Shown: positions 1 through 11,500 of the stretch, one piece after another
Position numbering within the stretch: the stretch's first letter is position 1
How the letters are laid out: the number at the start of each line of letters is the position of its first letter
NCBI GenBank assembly: GCA_963920765.1
Contig: OY987249.1
Location: 9,300,817 to 9,364,816, forward strand
DNA length: 64,000 nt
Reading direction: 5' to 3'
Origin: Ulota crispa
Lineage: Eukaryota; Streptophyta; Bryopsida; Orthotrichales; Orthotrichaceae
Program-made: the position numbers and the translations under genes
The notes under the pieces: model-generated
What the model was told of the DNA's origin: nothing
Database searches by the model: none
Seen by the model: only the letters and a program-made list of their open reading frames with translations

Positions 1-287
1 TATAAGAAATAAAATTTCCAATTAAAGTATTTAATCTATTTAAATTTAAAAGATTTTCTATTTCAAAAATTAAATTTTCACAGAAAGCAAAAAAAACATT
101 TGAAGACCTAAAACATCTTCTAATATTTTATTGTTGTTGTCATTTGATCTTATTTTTATACTTTCTTTTGTTCTAGTTCCCAATTGCAATTGGTGTAACC
201 TAAGATTTCTAGTTGCATTTTCGAAACCCTAGTTTTCGGGCTTGGCAAGTGTTTTTTCGCAATGAAAATCGAAGCTCGCGAGCTCTC
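1..287. other. AT-rich 5' flank and leader of the unknown gene
   Basis: AT-rich DNA lies upstream of the first in-frame ATG of the next gene. An upstream ATG at 262 opens a nine-codon reading frame whose TGA (289-291) overlaps the main ATG (288-290) as ATGA. No TATA element could be placed with confidence. The frame stays open upstream of 288, back to about 213, but contains no earlier ATG. Confidence 0.5.
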
Positions 288-3200
288 ATGAATGGACCAC
301 GTCGTCGAGTGCAGATGACAGAAGCGTTGCAGCCATTTTGCAAGCCTCTCTTGCATCGCATGGTCTTCAACACCGGCACCGGCAGTGGCACTGCCACGGC
401 GTCGCTGAATCCTCAACAAAATAGCGATTGTCAATTAACTACAGCATATCATCTGCACGCCAATCACTCTGTTCCATGGCCACCTTGTTCCGTACACGGC
501 GGCGTGCAATCCACGGCAGTAGCGCCAACAACCTTCAACGACGAGAGCAGTTCCGTAGCCTGTTCTCCAAGAGAGAATCATCTCAATTACGAGGCGGATT
601 TCAGCGAAGACGGAAACGGAGGAAGTGAGAGCGATGCCAAGAGAGAGCAAGGAGGAGGAGGAGGAGGAGATTCTTGGGGTGACCACGCGCCACCGGAGAA
701 GGAGCTCAAGAAAGCGTGTGAGAAACTGTGCGAACAGATTCAGTGGAAATCTGAGAAGTATTACCAGGAGGTCGCTCGTTCCAGTTTCCGGAACATTGTG
801 CAAGGGCAAGCTGTGCTTCATGCGTTACACGAAGAGAGTCGTAGGAGTGATTTACAACAACAACCGAAGGAAGATTTTCTTAATGGCCGTCGTCACCGCG
901 AGGATCGAGGTAGCTTGAGTTTAGGCCAATCGTGTAACTCCTTCAGTGACGCTACGTTTGCGAAACCGTTTCGGGAATGCTGTAAAGAGAGACCGGTGTC
1001 GGCTCCGAGTCGTGATCGAACAAGCGCATCGCCAGAACGACGACGAAGTCTCGTTTCGGAAGATCTTTTGAAAAGGTACCGTAGTTTTCTTTATTAAATT
1101 GCACATTTGTCAACAATGGCGAAGATTTGTGCAGCAACTCAAAACTCTCATGATCCTTTTAGTAGTCGTTTCGGAAGATCACCTGAAAAGGTACCGTAGA
1201 TTTCTAAATTAAATAGGATACTTATAAACAATGACAAAGATTTGTGCAGCAGCACAAAACTCTCATGATCCTTTTATTAGTCGTTTAGGAAGATCTTTTG
1301 AAAAGGTAACGTAGTCTTCTTTATTAAATTGCACGTTTGTCAACAATGGCGAAGATTTGTGCAGCAACTCAAAACTCTCATGATCCTTTTAGTAGTCGTT
1401 TCGGAAGATCACCTGAAAAGGTAACGTAGTTTTCGTTATTGAATTGGATAATTGTAAATAATAGCGAAGATTTGTCAAACTCTTAAGATCCTCTCATTAG
1501 TTTTTAAAGGAGAAAAGCTTATTTCTTCTGCAATTGGATAATTGTTGTCAATTTTGTTGTATTTTGTGTTAGGTACTCTGTGAGCACGCGTCCGCATGAC
1601 ATAAAGGGAGGCAATGTCGAGCGCAAAGGCGTTGTTCCTTTGCATCCTTCGCCATTGTTGAGAAAGGAGCGATTGAGGTCAAAGTCTGCTGATAAAGAGA
1701 AGCCTCGGTTCTGCATGGGCTTGAACCGTGGGAAGGGAGAGACAGAGGATACTGCTGGAGCGAAGAAAATGTTGAACGTTGTACCAGTGACAATGCTGCA
1801 TCGAGACAAAACGAAGGGCGTTTGGAATCGAAAGGCGAATCAAAAGGAGTGGGATCATGGACACCGAGGGTGCTGCTCCCAGCACTGGGTGTCTGTGCTT
1901 GGTAATAATGACAAGGTCCTTCATGCGGACGGGCGGAAGGCACTGTCAGCAAGAGCAAGTTTATCACCAATTGCTAAAGGGAGGTTTGCAGCGATGTCCA
2001 CGCAGAAACTTAAGGTAATTCGACTGCTTGAGATAGAAATGTAAGATAGAAGATACTATTTTGTATCTATGCAACTCGAAGAATTTTAATTAGGGAACTG
2101 CTAAATCCACCATTGTTTCTGCTAAATCCACCACATCCACGAAAAGAAGGGCAAATTTTGTATCTATTGAAAAACTGCCGAATGATGCTGGCAAACATTT
2201 TCCACAATTTATTTTCTTTTGCTTTTCCTTATCCTCTTGTTTCTTCTCTTTTTCTTTGTTTACTCTTCCCTTTCTTCTTTCTTTCACTTGGTTTAACTTC
2301 CATAATTTAAAATATACATAATCCTAATATAAGTATGTTTACTATCATCATGAAATGATCATCCAATAAATATGAAATTTACGCTTCTTTTCTTTTTGGA
2401 ACTCCAAAACATGGTGCAATGTGGTGGATGTGGCGGATTTAGTAAAAACTGTGGTGGATTTAGCAATTCCCTTTAATTAAGGGAAAATTTCATGGATACC
2501 CCTGAAGTTTGCAATATTTACATAAATACCCCTGCTTTTTCAGAAATTGCACAAATACCCTTGGACCATAATTTTTAGGCATTTCTTTGTTGTGCTCGTA
2601 CTTCATGACCAATGTTGAAGAACCGAATGTAATGAACAAAAAAGAAACAACGTGCGCACAAAGGAAGAAGGGGAGTGGCATGCACAACAAAAGCAAACGC
2701 CTGAAAAGTTTGGTCCAAGGGTATTTGTGCAATTTCTGAAAAAGCAGGGGTATCTATGCAAATATTGCATACTACAGGGGTGTCCATGAAATTCTCCCTT
2801 TAATTAACATGAGCGGGAGATCACTCAATAGAATCAGTGGAGTGATCACTTTGAGTGCTTCCTAAGTCAATCTCTCTGGAGACCAGATTGTTTTTTCTCA
2901 CTCGATATATGGTGATTTCTTATGCAACCATTCAAAGTGGTAGCTTGTAGACTTCTATTGAAGGGACGTAGACAACTTCTTTTCCATTCAATTATCAGTG
3001 AACATAGACGTTTAGCGAAGTCATGCTTATACGCAAAGTTCCTTATGAAAGGCCAAGCATGTGTATGAAGTGATGAGTTGCTGTTGGTAGCAGAAGTCAA
3101 TATAGAAGACGGGATCACGTTTTGAACGGTTCTATATACTCTACCTTAATGCTAAACTTGATAACAAATTTCTATTGCACAACTTCCATTGCTGGTGTGT

Positions 3201-4996
3201 CTTTTTGATGAATTAGAATCTTTGTTGCATTGTATACGCGCAGGTTCGAGGTGAGAGATGCCGTCCTCGGGTTGCGAGGAGTTTAGACTTGTCTTCTTCT
3301 CTCTTATCAAGTCTGAAAGCGATTGTGAATGACATGAGTCGACCGCAGAGTGCGAGCTTGCCCAAACGAAACAATAGTGTCAGCACACCAAGGTCAACCA
3401 GTACTACAAGCAAGAGTGATCAGAAACCGTCTATTGCTGTTGCTCCGGCACGCAAATTGAATAACCCGGAGCTGAATTCTTCTGCTTGGCTTCTGGCCAA
3501 AATGGAAGAGCTGCGAAAAGAAACATTTACAGAGCCTAAAGCTTTACAGGTGAAGGACTCACGCTCGCAATTTTTGTCAAGTGAAGGTCGTCGACCATAG
3601 AAGTGTTTGTGAGTGTCAGTTAATGGTTTTGGGTTCGTCACAATCTCCGTAGACCTCACCTCCATCGGTTCTGCAAACTCCTTGTTTGCAAGCCCAGCCT
3701 CTTCCCGTTGTTGCGATTTGAATGCTTATTGAGATAGAATAATAAAATCATCCAACCCCAACAGAACTAGCATGTCCAGGCCACTCAGTAGAGCTTGCAG
3801 TTCAGTTGTAGCAACAGAACTTTAGTTTCAATTTCTCAAGAACAACGATAGTATAATTCATCATTTTATTTGAATGTTTAGTGTTTTGATGTTTTCATAA
3901 CTTTTATTCTATTTTTGGTGTACTGTATTATCGTTTCTAGGTTTAATGCTAGCTCAAACACCATGTATTACTGTACCCGTAGTTCTCCTTTAATGAGTGA
4001 GGATCAATTTTTGTGATTTTTGTTTTGCAATGTGTACTGTCAAAAAGCTGACTGTTGTCAACTCTGCAGATTGCGAAAGAGCATGGAATAATGCTTGATG
4101 ACGAGGACGAAGCCGCACTAAAGAGCTTTCTTCAGACAGAACAGAGTCCTAGGCTTGATCGTTCTGTCGATGCAGCTGAACGTGGGAGAGATACAAATCT
4201 TGAGAAGTACTTTAATCTTAGCAATATCAAGCTATCTGAATCTGCTGTAGCTGCCAGGTACAACATCAATTCAATGCAACTTTTGGTTTGGTATATCATG
4301 TGTGCTCTCGTGATTCTTATTGACACTAACGACTAAGCATATTCCCTGTTATATCTATCTGTATCTGTATGTGAGTCGATCACTTATGCCCGTGTATGTA
4401 TGTTCTTGTGAATGTACATGTGTACATGTATGTGTGTTTTTTTATGCATAAATGTACTCATCCATTTATTCATTCACTTGTCCATTCAACACTATTAAAT
4501 GCGGTAGGTTTATGTTTGTTTTATTTAGACTTGCTTTTACTTATTTCTCATGTTGAGATGCCATGGTTTGCGAGGCCCATAATTTTGAGGTACAATTGGA
4601 AAGCTTTGGTGAGACGGCCTGCATAGACTTGGTTTTGCATGATCTAGACTTACAAACCAAGAGGTTGTAGATTAAAAAGAAAGAAATCATTGAAAATCTA
4701 CAGAATGAAGGAATGCTAGGCTTTAGAGCACACAGCAGGTAATTTAGCACGGGTTGGATTGCTAAAGTGTTGACAAAGAGATAGGTCACACTACCGGTAG
4801 ATTCTGTCTTGAGCACAGCGCTAAAGTTCCGTCAAAATAATGAGAACGTGACAAAGCTATCTTCTTTTGCAGAAATTTTAGAAAGCAACTGAGTCATAAA
4901 GCGCATGCTGCAAGAATTCGAGAACGCTGCGCGAATCTTTTGGTAGCTTCTGAACATTGCTCTCAGGTTTCCTTCAGCTCCCTTCCTCAATGTTAA
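288..4996 (+). CDS. Plant protein of unknown function, five exons
   Basis: I do not recognise this family. Exons are 288-1075, 1573-2014, 3244-3549, 4070-4257 and 4873-4996 (TAA at 4994). All junctions are GT-AG and keep frame, giving about 615 residues. ATG 288 is the first in-frame ATG. The protein is basic and rich in Ser and Arg. Residues about 140-190 (LKKACEKLCEQIQ region) look helical. The middle is low complexity and probably disordered, with many SxS/RxxS stretches. The last 100 residues contain an acidic LDDEDEAALKSF stretch followed by a charged helix (KAHAARIRERCANLL). No catalytic motif, signal peptide or membrane segment is visible. Introns 1 and 2 carry a 115-bp tandem repeat and two MITEs. 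The 3' end is uncertain: splicing at 4966 could lead to downstream exons near 5755-5784 and 5897-5947. A structural or regulatory protein is a guess from composition only. Confidence 0.7.
1051..1506 (+). repeat. 115-bp tandem repeat spanning an exon-intron junction
   Basis: Four copies of a 115-bp unit cover the end of exon 1 and intron 1 of the unknown gene. The GAAAAG/GT donor-like junction recurs at 1076, 1191, 1306 and 1421, exactly 115 bp apart. Copies 1 and 3 share GATCTTTTGAAAAG while copies 2 and 4 share GATCACCTGAAAAG. The present array therefore probably arose by duplicating a 230-bp dimer. Every copy offers a potential 5' splice site. Confidence 0.9.
2093..2471. mobile_element. MITE with GGGAACTGCTAAATCCACC-type inverted ends
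   Basis: The left end GGGAACTGCTAAATCCACC is matched in inverted form by the right end (GGTGGATTTAGCAATTCCC). The 8-bp direct repeat TTTAATTA flanks it at 2085-2092 and 2472-2479. The element is 379 bp, has no coding capacity, and sits in intron 2 of the unknown gene. An 8-bp duplication fits hAT-like elements, but the TIR is not one I recognise. Confidence 0.8.
2481..2798. mobile_element. Palindromic MITE, family A (Mutator-like), copy 1
   Basis: This 318-bp element begins GGGAAAATTTCATGGATACC and its second half is the inverted complement of the first, with long TIRs. An exact 9-bp duplication TTTAATTAA flanks it (2472-2480 and 2799-2807). Nine-bp duplications with long TIRs are the hallmark of Mutator-like elements. 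It abuts the preceding MITE and used the same target sequence. Other copies lie near 16.3, 19.2, 19.7 and 58.6 kb. Confidence 0.88.
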
Positions 4997-7900
4997 TGAC
5001 GTAATCATCTAGGAATTGGGTCAAAGAATGAGACCTCATTTTCGAGTGGCTGTCTATATGTAAACTGCTATGCTTCCCAACTCCAATTAAGTAATCAAAC
5101 CTTGAAACTATGAGATCTCAAGAACAACCTAGCAAGAAAGGGGTTGCAAGGGACACCCAAAATCGCCACTCGCCCTAAATCATCACTCTAAAATCATAAA
5201 CAATCAGTACATATCGTTTTATGAGGATATAGACCACCAACGCACCTGTTCAAGTGTCAATCTTAGGCCATCCACTAAAATTTCGAACCTTCAATCTTTT
5301 GCACTTAGTATCCAATTGATGTGAAGTCAAAATCCTATTTTCATGTTGCTAACGATCACAAGTAAGAAGATTGAGCAGGAACTACGCCTCTGTGCTAACA
5401 GTAGCGTTTTAGGTGTCCCGAGTTACAAACACTTCTGAAGCCAAGCTCACATTCAAGAAACTGACACGTGTTCATGTTTGCTTTGAAGACTGGTGATCTC
5501 AATGCGAATAATGCTCCAATATTTTCAGATGAAGGGAATGTTCGGATGGAAAGATGCAGGGAATCGTCCACTAATACCAGCGTAATCAGCCGTTGCCATA
5601 CTTGAGGACGGCGCTCTTCTACAAAGTTGTGTTTCTTTAAGTCTCGATTCACCTAAACTAAGAAATGGCCAACAAATCCATACTTTAAGACAGGACACCA
5701 CAAATTTTGGAAGTCCGTTACTTGTGACCTCTTCATGTTGCCGTTTTCACAGAGCAGTGGGGGAGCGTTTTATTGCTATGGAAGGTACTGCTTAGGACAT
5801 CACATCAGGGCCATAAAATATTTTCAACATTGAACAGGTTTTTAGAACTTATTCCATGTTTTTGTATCCTTTTTTGCAATCTCCAACTGAACACAGTTTG
5901 ATACAGAATACGCTGGACACTCACCTGTTGGAGCTACTGAGGATGTGGTAAGTTCCCCTCGTTTGCATCTTAGCTCTTTTTTAACATCAGGAATATAAAT
6001 TCTAAGGCTGAATGGGGTCCGCATCTTGTGCACCGATGCACTCAATCGTTAATAATGTTGCAGTAACTACGTCGCCTTGAGTATTGTGCTGCAAATTTCT
6101 GCAAATTATTCTCAGCAGGATCTCTAGCAAACATACTATACTATGTGTCCTTTATCGAATCTTGTACTCTTTGAATTTGATCATCCACAACCATTGTCTG
6201 CGAAGGACAGAGTCGGAATTCAATCCATTCAGGTAGATGTCACAAACAATGATCGGGGAGAACACCGGCTATCAGCTCAAGTCAGTCGGTTGATGATCGT
6301 TAAAAAAACCGGCTGAAAATTGAAACTACCGGATTTTCGAAAGTCTAATCATACAATAAACATAGGGAATTACATTACTAAAGCGACACCCCACCCCAAA
6401 TTGATAACTGCACACCCTAAGGTCCACTATGAGCATGCAAATTGAGAATAGAAGGCCAAAATTTTGACTTGGGCTTCAAGAGTTGTTTCACTTCAATTAT
6501 TCTAATGCTATGTCTTAGAACTTCAATTTGCAATTGAAAGTAAGACTTTGGAATTACACAAAGCAAGAATACATCAAAAGAAAGAGCAATGACATAGTGG
6601 TATAGGAAAGGTTCAATAAAAATTTGTGTTTATCATTTTTTCTTTCAAAGGGGTGGTAATATTATGATTAAAGGAATAATGGACCACTTGGATCTAGCAT
6701 TTTAGCATTAAGTTCTGAATTTGCATGCTCACGATAACCATTGGGAGTGTGCTGTTAACGATTTGGGATGTTGCTATAATAGTTCCCTAAGTATATTATT
6801 ATACATTATAAACATAGGCAGTATCACATGCAAAAATTGGTTAGAAATGGAAAATGCCAATTTCGAGCCTGTGAAGCTCAAAAACCTCCCCACTTTGTGA
6901 CCCATAAATCAACAACTGTGTTACAAAGCAAGGTCACACTTGAACCTAGATTCTCATATCATTCTTATTATATTGAACTATATGTAAGTGATCTTCGTCT
7001 TTAGCAATGTTCTCTATAATTTTCTTCATGTTGCAGAAAACATTTTTTTTGGCATGGAGTATGAAGATAAATTGTTATCATTGCTCTATAACGTTGTAAA
7101 AAGTCTAGAGTTTATATAATTACATAAAAAACAAGAAAAAATTAATCAACAAAAATGTGTAGTAAAGACAAATTACGTCTCTATATTTGCACTTCCATAT
7201 TTGTTCATAAGATACACATTGAAACTTCCCTAGTTTGATCCTAAATTGTCATGGTAGATGTCATCATTTTTTTTGACATGACACAACGTGAATGTAATAT
7301 AATAGAACCTCTACTGGCTGTATTGAGAGTCTTTTCTAAAGACATTCAAAAGGTGCACCTGTAAAGCACTTTCAAGTTGACTTATAATTTGGCTACTAAA
7401 TCTCACGAAAACTATTACGCCCTTATAAATTACAATTTTGAAGATTCAAAGCTTCAAATTGTTCACCATTTGATTGTTCAATTGTACTACTAAAATCACA
7501 ATGACCTCTGTAATACCATATATATAGTTTGTGACACAATTTGAAGATTTACTGAAGTTTCTACTTTGCATTCTAACATATGAAAATCCTAATAAAGTTC
7601 TAATGGTGAATGCATAGCATAGCAAGTGCCAATCGCCATAGTGAAGAAATGGACAAAAAAAAAAGAGAGCAAGTCTAAATTTCATCTATTTGCGTAAAAA
7701 TGAGCTAAGACTCCAAAATCTATGTTTCGCACTCAACCACCACCAGTTCTGTCAAATCTTTGAAACAATAGTTCCTCCAACAGCAACTTCCTCACTAAAG
7801 AACTCACGCCAAACAAAAATGTACACATTCAAAAAACGTAAACTAAAGCTTCTTTTTTAAAAATCTCCTCAAGTACCAAAACCAAGGCCTGCAAAGCTTG

Positions 7901-8586
7901 GCGTGGCCTTCCATTCTTTATTATAAAAATCCAGGGGCATGCTCTCTTCCTTCCTTTAGAGCAGCAGGTGGCAAAGAACAACAGTCAGTGAGATGTCCTA
8001 GAAAGCTTCATCTGAGCTTGTCACAGGTCTACAACCTCCAAAGCCCATCTTTCTCTATCTCTTTCAACAATCTCACGTTTCGGAACTTCAAATATCCTCA
8101 TCTATATATACATATATACATACTCTAGTATGCTTTGCACGTGCTTCGCATTGTGTACCTCTTAATTTCCTAACTTTTGAGGTTGAAGTGACTTTTCACC
8201 CTCTCTTGCCCTATCTTTCCCTCTTCCCTGCCCCTTGAATTTTGAATTTTGGGTGATAGACACACCCAATACTTTATAATAGAGAATTTCAATCTTATAA
8301 AAGTAGAAAACTCCTATGACTTTCCACCTTCCCTTTGGGTGCCTTTTGCTCTCCCTTCCTCTCTCTCATAGAACTTGTGATGTTAATAGAGAATTATATC
8401 ATGAGAGACCGACAACCCACTCTTTATAATATAGAAGTATGCATGGAAATATATCTCCAACATACCTCCATCTCGGCAAATCTTTGTTCATCTCACTTGG
8501 GTCTTCATTGGAAAATCTCCACCAGTCTCACATTTTGGAACTTCAACCTTTTCTTTTATGTATTCCATGCATGGGAAATGTGCGTC
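4997..8586. other. Intergenic region between the unknown gene and ABCB
   Basis: This convergent intergenic region separates the unknown gene (+) from the ABCB gene (-). It contains possible further 3' exons of the unknown gene (5755-5784, 5897-5947, stop at 6064) and a family C MITE (6365-6787). The remainder is AT-rich DNA in which I see no gene. Between about 8000 and 8560 two loosely similar segments occur (ending in TTTxGGAACTTCAA), and one of them runs up to the ABCB stop. Confidence 0.5.
6365..6787. mobile_element. MITE family C, copy 1
   Basis: The left end GGGAATTACATTACTAAAGC and the right end (inverted AGGGAACTATTATAGCAAC) pair imperfectly. Inner arms share GAGCATGCAAATT-like sequence. 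The element is about 423 bp with no coding capacity. A second copy of the family lies at 44299-44701. No convincing target duplication was found. Confidence 0.7.
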
Positions 8587-11500
8587 TCAATGCAAAGCGG
8601 TCTGAAGGCGGACAAGCGAGTAGTAAGCACTGCTGTCTCCTTTACTCATGAGCTCATCATGGGACCCTTGCTCCAGAATCACTCCATCTTGCATGACAGC
8701 AATTGTGTCTGCACTTGCTATGGTAGATAATCTGCACATTACCACCAACATCAACAACATAATCAAGTTAGCCCAGTAAGTTAAAAGAAAAAACAGAAAC
8801 CCTAGGAACAATACTTTCGGAGTATTTAAAAGCCCGGTTTCAGTACACTACAAATCTCCACTACAAGATCCTCCAATTGGGAGTCACTAGACGAGGCACG
8901 TCCATATAACAAGTGTTAGTCAGACTCTGTGGCCACAATACAATTTTAAAACTGACCATGTATCTAATAGCGAGCCCCAACAAGTCAGAATCCGAGGAGA
9001 AGCTTGCAAATCTACCGAATCGGAGGAAAAAGCTTGCAAAGTTGCAGACTGCAAGCAAGAAGCTTGCGATTTAGCAGACTACGAGGTAAAAAAGCTTGCA
9101 AATCTACAGAATCCAAGAAAAAGCTTGCAAGTTTGCAGAGCCCGAGAAAAAGCTTGCAAATTTGCAAATTCCGAGGAAAAAGCTTGCAAATCTACAGAAA
9201 GCTTGCAAAGTTGCAGAATCCGAGAAAAAGCTTGCAAAAGTTGCAGAATCCGAGAAAAAGCTTGCAAAAGTTGCAGAATCCGAGAAAAAGCTTGCAAAGT
9301 TGCAAACTCCGAGAAAAATGCTTTGCAAATCTACAGAATCCGAGAAAAAGCTAGCAAGTTTGCAGATTGCGAAGGAAAAAGCTTGCAAAATTGCGAGACT
9401 GGGTGTATTTCATGATCGCACACCTGTGAGCCACAACAACGGTGGTGCGGCCGACCATCATGCGGTCCAGAGCATCCTGCACCACACGCTCCGACTCGGC
9501 GTCCAAGGCACTCGTGGCCTCGTCCAGCAGCAGGATCGCCGGGTTCTTCAGAATGGCACGCGCTATGGCGATGCGTTGCTTCTGCCCTCCAGAGAGCTGC
9601 AGCCCTCGCTCCCCTGCAAACGTGCCGTATCCTTTCGGCAGAGCACTGCAAAAAAAAATCGAAACAAACACCAACCACCACACATGTGTCAAAAGCGCTC
9701 AATCAATCCAACTGTTGTTAAAAATCCCAAAACAAAAACTATAACTAGTCTGAACGACATTTCTCACAACCACACTCACATAAACTGAAGCAACACACTC
9801 AAAAACCATGTTGATATTGTGAAAAAGTTCACCACGACGCTATTTTGTGAGTGTAAAACGGTGAGCCATGAGCGATGAGCCAAGATTGTGTGAGCGAGAA
9901 CAGACTCTAAGCTCAAAATCAATGGAAACTTTAAAAAAAATACAGCAAGTTGATGAAAGTTTAAAATGCACAATTATAGGGCTCTATTATACACAGGTGA
10001 AATTTAGTATTTTGACAAAAAAATCTAGATTCACGGCTCACAGCTCAGAGATCCCCGCACACAACATGGCATTCCCACCCGCATGAGGTAAGATGAAAGA
10101 GTTTAGAAGTGCATGTAAAATCCAATAAACGCTCTTAAAAACTACATTTTTGTTCGTGTTTTGGTTCAAGAGAAAAAGGGAGGTAAAGATGAAGAAGAAA
10201 TGGGTGAATGGTACCTGATGAAGTTGTGAGCATTGGCAGCAACAGCGGCGTCAATAACTTCAGCTTCGGTAGCGTCAGGCTTGGCATAAGCGATGTTTTC
10301 ACGAAGAGTACCAGCGAACAAAGTGGGCTCCTGGCTAACCAAGCCGATATGCCGCCGCAAGGATTGCAAATTAAGCGTCTTGACATCTCTCCCATCAATC
10401 AGCACCTTTCCTTTAACCGGATCATAAAACCGTTCAATCAACCCAATGATGGTGCTCTTGCCACTCCCGCTCTGCCCGACCATGGCGATCGTCTGCCCGG
10501 CACGCACCGACAGATTAAAATTCTTAAATATCACCACGTCCGGCCGGGCAGGGTACGCGAACTGCACGTTCTGAAGCTCCACGTGCCCCTCCACCTTGTC
10601 CACGACGTCGGCGCTGCGGCTCTCCGCGTCGATCTCCGTGCGTCGGTCCAGAATGCCGAACACCGACTCGATGGCCTGCGTTCCTTTTGCAAGGTCCGGC
10701 GCCAGTGCACCCGCGTCCGCCAGCACGCGACCGGTGCTCACCAGCACGAAGAACGTCTTGAGCATGTCCGCGAAGGTAATCTCACCGGCACTTGCCAGTT
10801 TCCCACCGTACCAGTAGTCCAGTCCCCAGGACGCGTACAAGAAGAAATTCGCTGCGCCCAGACCCAGGCCTGCTACTTGTGCCCGCTTGAACGCCTCTCG
10901 CTTTGGCCCCTCAAGTTTTGCTTCAAACAGCTCCAGTACCTGGCATTTCCATTCACATTCCACATAACTTAGTCAAGCAACCCTGCACTTCTCTCGTAAT
11001 CATAGTTTCTTAGCCTTTTTGGCCTTTTTTTTTGTGGGCTTTCTGGGGTTTTTTTTTAAATTTTTGGCTTACAAAAAAAATGTTCAAGCTACAGGCCTAT
11101 ACAAAAAAATGAAGAAGATATAGCATCATGGTGCCAATATCGTTTGCTTGCCACACATTAGAAAAAGGAATATGTTGTTGTTTGCAGCTAGTCAACTAGG
11201 AACTTAGGCAAAAAACAACGTGATCTTCACACCATGTGGAGCCGTATTGTTTGAAAATCAAGCTGCCCTTAAATTTCTCTTGAGATAATATCTCTTTTTT
11301 TGTTATAATCTTTTGAATTTTGCAACCCAAATTTTCATAAAAATTCATTCTTAGCAATACCAGTTTTTGATTTTAGGCAAATTTGATCACAATCAACGAG
11401 CTCAAAGTGTAGATAATACTTGCAAATGAGCCTAATTTTGCACTTAAAAAAATCTTATGTGACCATTATCTGCACCATTAAAAATCACCATATAGCCTGA

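Noticed and set aside
213-287. Longer N terminus for the unknown gene (HFRNPSFRAWQVFFRN)
   Set aside because: The codon at 213 is TTG; the first in-frame ATG is 288.
5395-5652. 85-codon minus-strand frame between the unknown gene and ABCB
   Set aside because: No family resemblance, no splice partners and no codon bias; left as non-coding.
9004-9788. Overlapping long open frames on both strands around the ABCB intron 10 minisatellite
   Set aside because: They read through 30-bp repeats lacking stops; only the part coinciding with ABCB exon 10 (9424-9645, minus) is coding.
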